Source: CAIQQQ01 sp040399685
GTDB taxonomy: Bacteria > Pseudomonadota > Alphaproteobacteria > Acetobacterales > Acetobacteraceae
Assembly (NCBI GenBank): GCA_040399685.1
Contig: JBBART010000024.1
Span: 1 to 64,000, forward strand
DNA: 64,000 bases
Reading direction: 5' to 3'
Shown piece after piece: positions 62,049 to 64,000 of the stretch (position 1 is its first letter; the number at the start of each line of letters is the position of its first letter). The notes under the pieces are model-generated. The model was not told the DNA's origin and did no database searches. It saw only the letters and a list, made by a program, of their open reading frames with translations. A program made the translations under genes and the position numbers.

Positions 62049-62717
62049 TCAGAGAAGGCTCGCCCCGATATTGACCGTGAGCGCGATGATGACGGTGTTG
62101 AACAGGAATCCCAAAACGCCGTGGGCCGTGGCCAGCCGGCGCAGCATCCGCGACGTGATCTGCACGTCCGACACCTGGAACGTCATGCCCAGCACGAGCG
62201 CGAAATAAACGAAATCCCAGTAATCCGGGTCATCGTCGGCCGGGAACAACAATCCGCCTTCAATCTCGCTGCGGCCCTTGGTGATTGCATAATATTCGTG
62301 GGCATAGCGCATCGCGAACACGATATGGGTCATCAGCCAGGATGCGAGCAGCGTGAAGGCAACCAGCGCCACATGCGCCTGCCGCTCCACCGGCGGCATC
62401 GCCTTGCTGCTTGAAAACTCATAGACGATGGCCGCGAAACTGGCCGCCACGGCACCAACGGTCACCCAGAAGATGGTCCACTCGCCCTCTTCCTGGGCCG
62501 CTGCATCGGCCGGCATGTGTTCGGGCCTCTGGACGCTGAACAGATGAAAGATCAGCGCCAGAAACACCGTCACAAAGATATCCCACGCCACAATGGCGCG
62601 CGTCTCGCGCATCAGCGTGCCTGGCAGCAGGAACCAGGTGATCAATCCGATGAATGCCGCGGCAAACAGCCTTTTGCGCCCCGTCACGATGGCGGCGATG
62701 GACCGGGCAAACAACAT
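62049..62717 (-). CDS. DUF1345 family membrane protein
   Basis: 222 residues from the ATG at 62717, which has GGAG and GAGG upstream; an ATG at 62744 is an alternative. Five or six helices. Family marks are SWLMTHIVFAMRYAHEYY and YWDFVYFALVLGMTFQVSDVQIT. The DUF1345 function is unknown. Confidence 0.88.
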   Translation of the reverse strand: MLFARSIAAIVTGRKRLFAAAFIGLITWFLLPGTLMRETRAIVAWDIFVTVFLALIFHLFSVQRPEHMPADAAAQEEGEWTIFWVTVGAVAASFAAIVYEFSSSKAMPPVERQAHVALVAFTLLASWLMTHIVFAMRYAHEYYAITKGRSEIEGGLLFPADDDPDYWDFVYFALVLGMTFQVSDVQITSRMLRRLATAHGVLGFLFNTVIIALTVNIGASLL

Positions 62718-63010
62718 CCTCAACTCCTGTGTGGCCGCGACCATATTTTCCGCTTGCGCTGCTTCTTAGACGAAAGCGTCATGTTCGGCGATGACGAGGC
62801 ACTTGTTCGGATTGTTATATTTTCGTTCTGAAGACTCTACGAGTTCTGAAGAGATCCGTACAAAATATGTCTATTCGGTTGCTTTTCAGGAAATTTTGAG
62901 TGATTTGAGGTGGTATCTCAGTTATCAACTATGCGTGATCCGCTGCTTGACCGGGGCGGCGCGAACGGGCGGCGGAAGTCCGCTCAGGACGACGAGTGTG
63001 GGGAGTGGAT

Positions 63011-64000
63011 ATGGCACGTCTGGCGGTCGCCCGCCTCTGGTTTTGCTCCAACAGCTTCACGCCGCGCAGAACGCGGGGTGAGGACGTCCAGGCGCATGAG
63101 TGGGCAATCGGGCAAGCTGCCGTGTCTTCCGACAGCGACTCAGACAGCGAATTGGCCGGCGTGCTGGCCTTTGCCGCCGAACGCCCAGACTGGGATGTCA
63201 CATTTCTCCGATGCGCCTCCGCCCCCCCCGGTGGCCCGCTCTCCGCCGAGTTGTTCGGCTCTTGGATGGCCGAAGTCGAGGATGCACTCCGTTGGGGCCG
63301 CTTCGATGCCGTCTATCTGTCCCTGCATGGCGCCTGCCAGGCGGAGGGGGACCCTTCTGCCGACATCACCATTCTGCGTCGCGTTCGCTCGATCATCGGC
63401 CACAAGCCGGTGGTCGCGACATTTGACCCCCGGGCGAACCTGTCCGAGGAAGTCGCCATTCTGCTCGACGGAGCCTGTGGCAACCAGAAATGGCCCAACG
63501 GTGGCGGTGCCGATGCCGCTATCCGTGCTTTGACGTTGCTGGAAGGCATCCTTGCCGGCACATCCCGCCCGGTCGGCGTGCTCGCCCGCGTTCCGCTGGT
63601 GATGGGCGCCATGGATATGGGAAAAGTGTTGGCGCCGCTTTGGCTCGGCAAGTCGCTGGCCCATCGCAAGCCGATTTTGGACGCCAGCGTCTTCGGTGGA
63701 TTCGCCTGGGGGGACAGCCCTTACGCCGGTCCGTCAGCACTGGTCTGGGCGGATCGGGATGCCGGTGCCGCACGTGAACTGGCGGCGGCCCTGGCTCTTG
63801 ATCTCGCGCGCGCCAGTGCCAGGCCATTCACCGGCCTTGTCCTGGCCGAAACCGCCATCAAATCGGCTCGCTCGGCCAGTGGCGGCAAGCCCGTGTTGCT
63901 GCTCGATCCCAGCGACGATCCGGCGATTGGTGGATTGGCGGATACGCCCGGCTTGCTGCGCGCCCTGCTGGCGGCCGAGCAATCCGGAATCCTGACCGGC
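63011..64000 (+). CDS. MlrC-family (M81) protein with altered metal site, 5' part
   Basis: The frame is open from the ATG at 63011 to the window end (330 residues, incomplete). GGGGAG precedes it. MlrC-family segments are ARLWFCSNSFTP, DAVYLSLHGACQAEGD, KPVVATFDPRANLS, VFGGFAWGDSPYAGPS and LLLDPSDDPAIGGLADTPGLLRAL. In ordinary members the third reads D-x-H and a later YPHxD supplies another metal His; here they are DPR and CGNQKW. The protein is therefore probably not a normal metallohydrolase. Confidence 0.82.
   Translation, partial: MARLAVARLWFCSNSFTPRRTRGEDVQAHEWAIGQAAVSSDSDSDSELAGVLAFAAERPDWDVTFLRCASAPPGGPLSAELFGSWMAEVEDALRWGRFDAVYLSLHGACQAEGDPSADITILRRVRSIIGHKPVVATFDPRANLSEEVAILLDGACGNQKWPNGGGADAAIRALTLLEGILAGTSRPVGVLARVPLVMGAMDMGKVLAPLWLGKSLAHRKPILDASVFGGFAWGDSPYAGPSALVWADRDAGAARELAAALALDLARASARPFTGLVLAETAIKSARSASGGKPVLLLDPSDDPAIGGLADTPGLLRALLAAEQSGILTG

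Overview
The window is about 64 kb of dense, GC-rich bacterial chromosome with nearly no non-coding space, many ATGA/GTGA stop-start overlaps and no prophage, plasmid or CRISPR signal. Gene content and order are alphaproteobacterial: dxs-tlyA, rplU-rpmA-obgE-proB-proA-nadD-rsfS-rlmH, purC-S-Q-L-bolA-grxD, and map next to a hotdog thioesterase. T-rich/A-rich hairpins at convergent gene ends, together with the overall gene complement, suggest the Acetobacteraceae (Rhodospirillales). That family assignment is an inference from pattern, not from a database search.

Layout. 1-2512: end of dxs, tlyA, a DMT-type exporter and a CmoB-like methyltransferase. 2509-6890: a glycan-type operon with a CmcI-like enzyme and a 1206-residue fusion of two methyltransferases and two glycosyltransferases. 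7000-7090: tRNA-Ser(CGA). 7169-13162: ribosomal protein, Obg, proline, NAD and ribosome-silencing run. 13213-17288: minus-strand operon of alkaline phosphatase, a small exported OB-like protein and an FtsX/MacB-type ABC exporter with a His-rich periplasmic stretch, probably metal related. 17382-23657: DUF1127 protein, two LysR regulators, trxB, an Lrp/AsnC regulator, a GT39 membrane enzyme and a PLP dehydratase. 23877-28408: motB-motA facing a two-gene cassette of unknown proteins. 28479-32092: enoyl-CoA hydratase, AlkA-type glycosylase and an OmpR/EnvZ-type pair. 32160-33292: an IS630-family element. 33309-41542: acyltransferase, small membrane proteins, rpsD, asparaginase, peptide-binding protein, prfC, AIM24-like protein and cupin. 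41593-47576: glutaredoxin, BolA and purine genes. 47677-54905: TerC-like protein, radC, thioesterase, map, modA, a 2-hydroxyacid dehydrogenase, an S1C protease and a PBP1A. 55074-60256: M20 amidohydrolase with a diaminopropionate-ammonia-lyase-like enzyme, aat, a tandem pair of exported proteins and msrQ. 60270-64000: a multi-spanning GT-C-like protein, a DUF1345 protein and the start of a divergent MlrC-family gene that runs off the window.

Most of the window is housekeeping. The parts least explained by known biology are the phosphatase/metal-exporter operon, the unknown pair opposite motBA, the four-module glycan enzyme, the tandem exported paralogues after aat, the MlrC homologue lacking metal ligands, and the repeated convergent-end hairpins, one of which seems to have received the IS630 element. 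No stretch above 300 bases lacks a gene; the longest, 62718-63010, holds only AT-rich promoter-like sequence and a short direct repeat.
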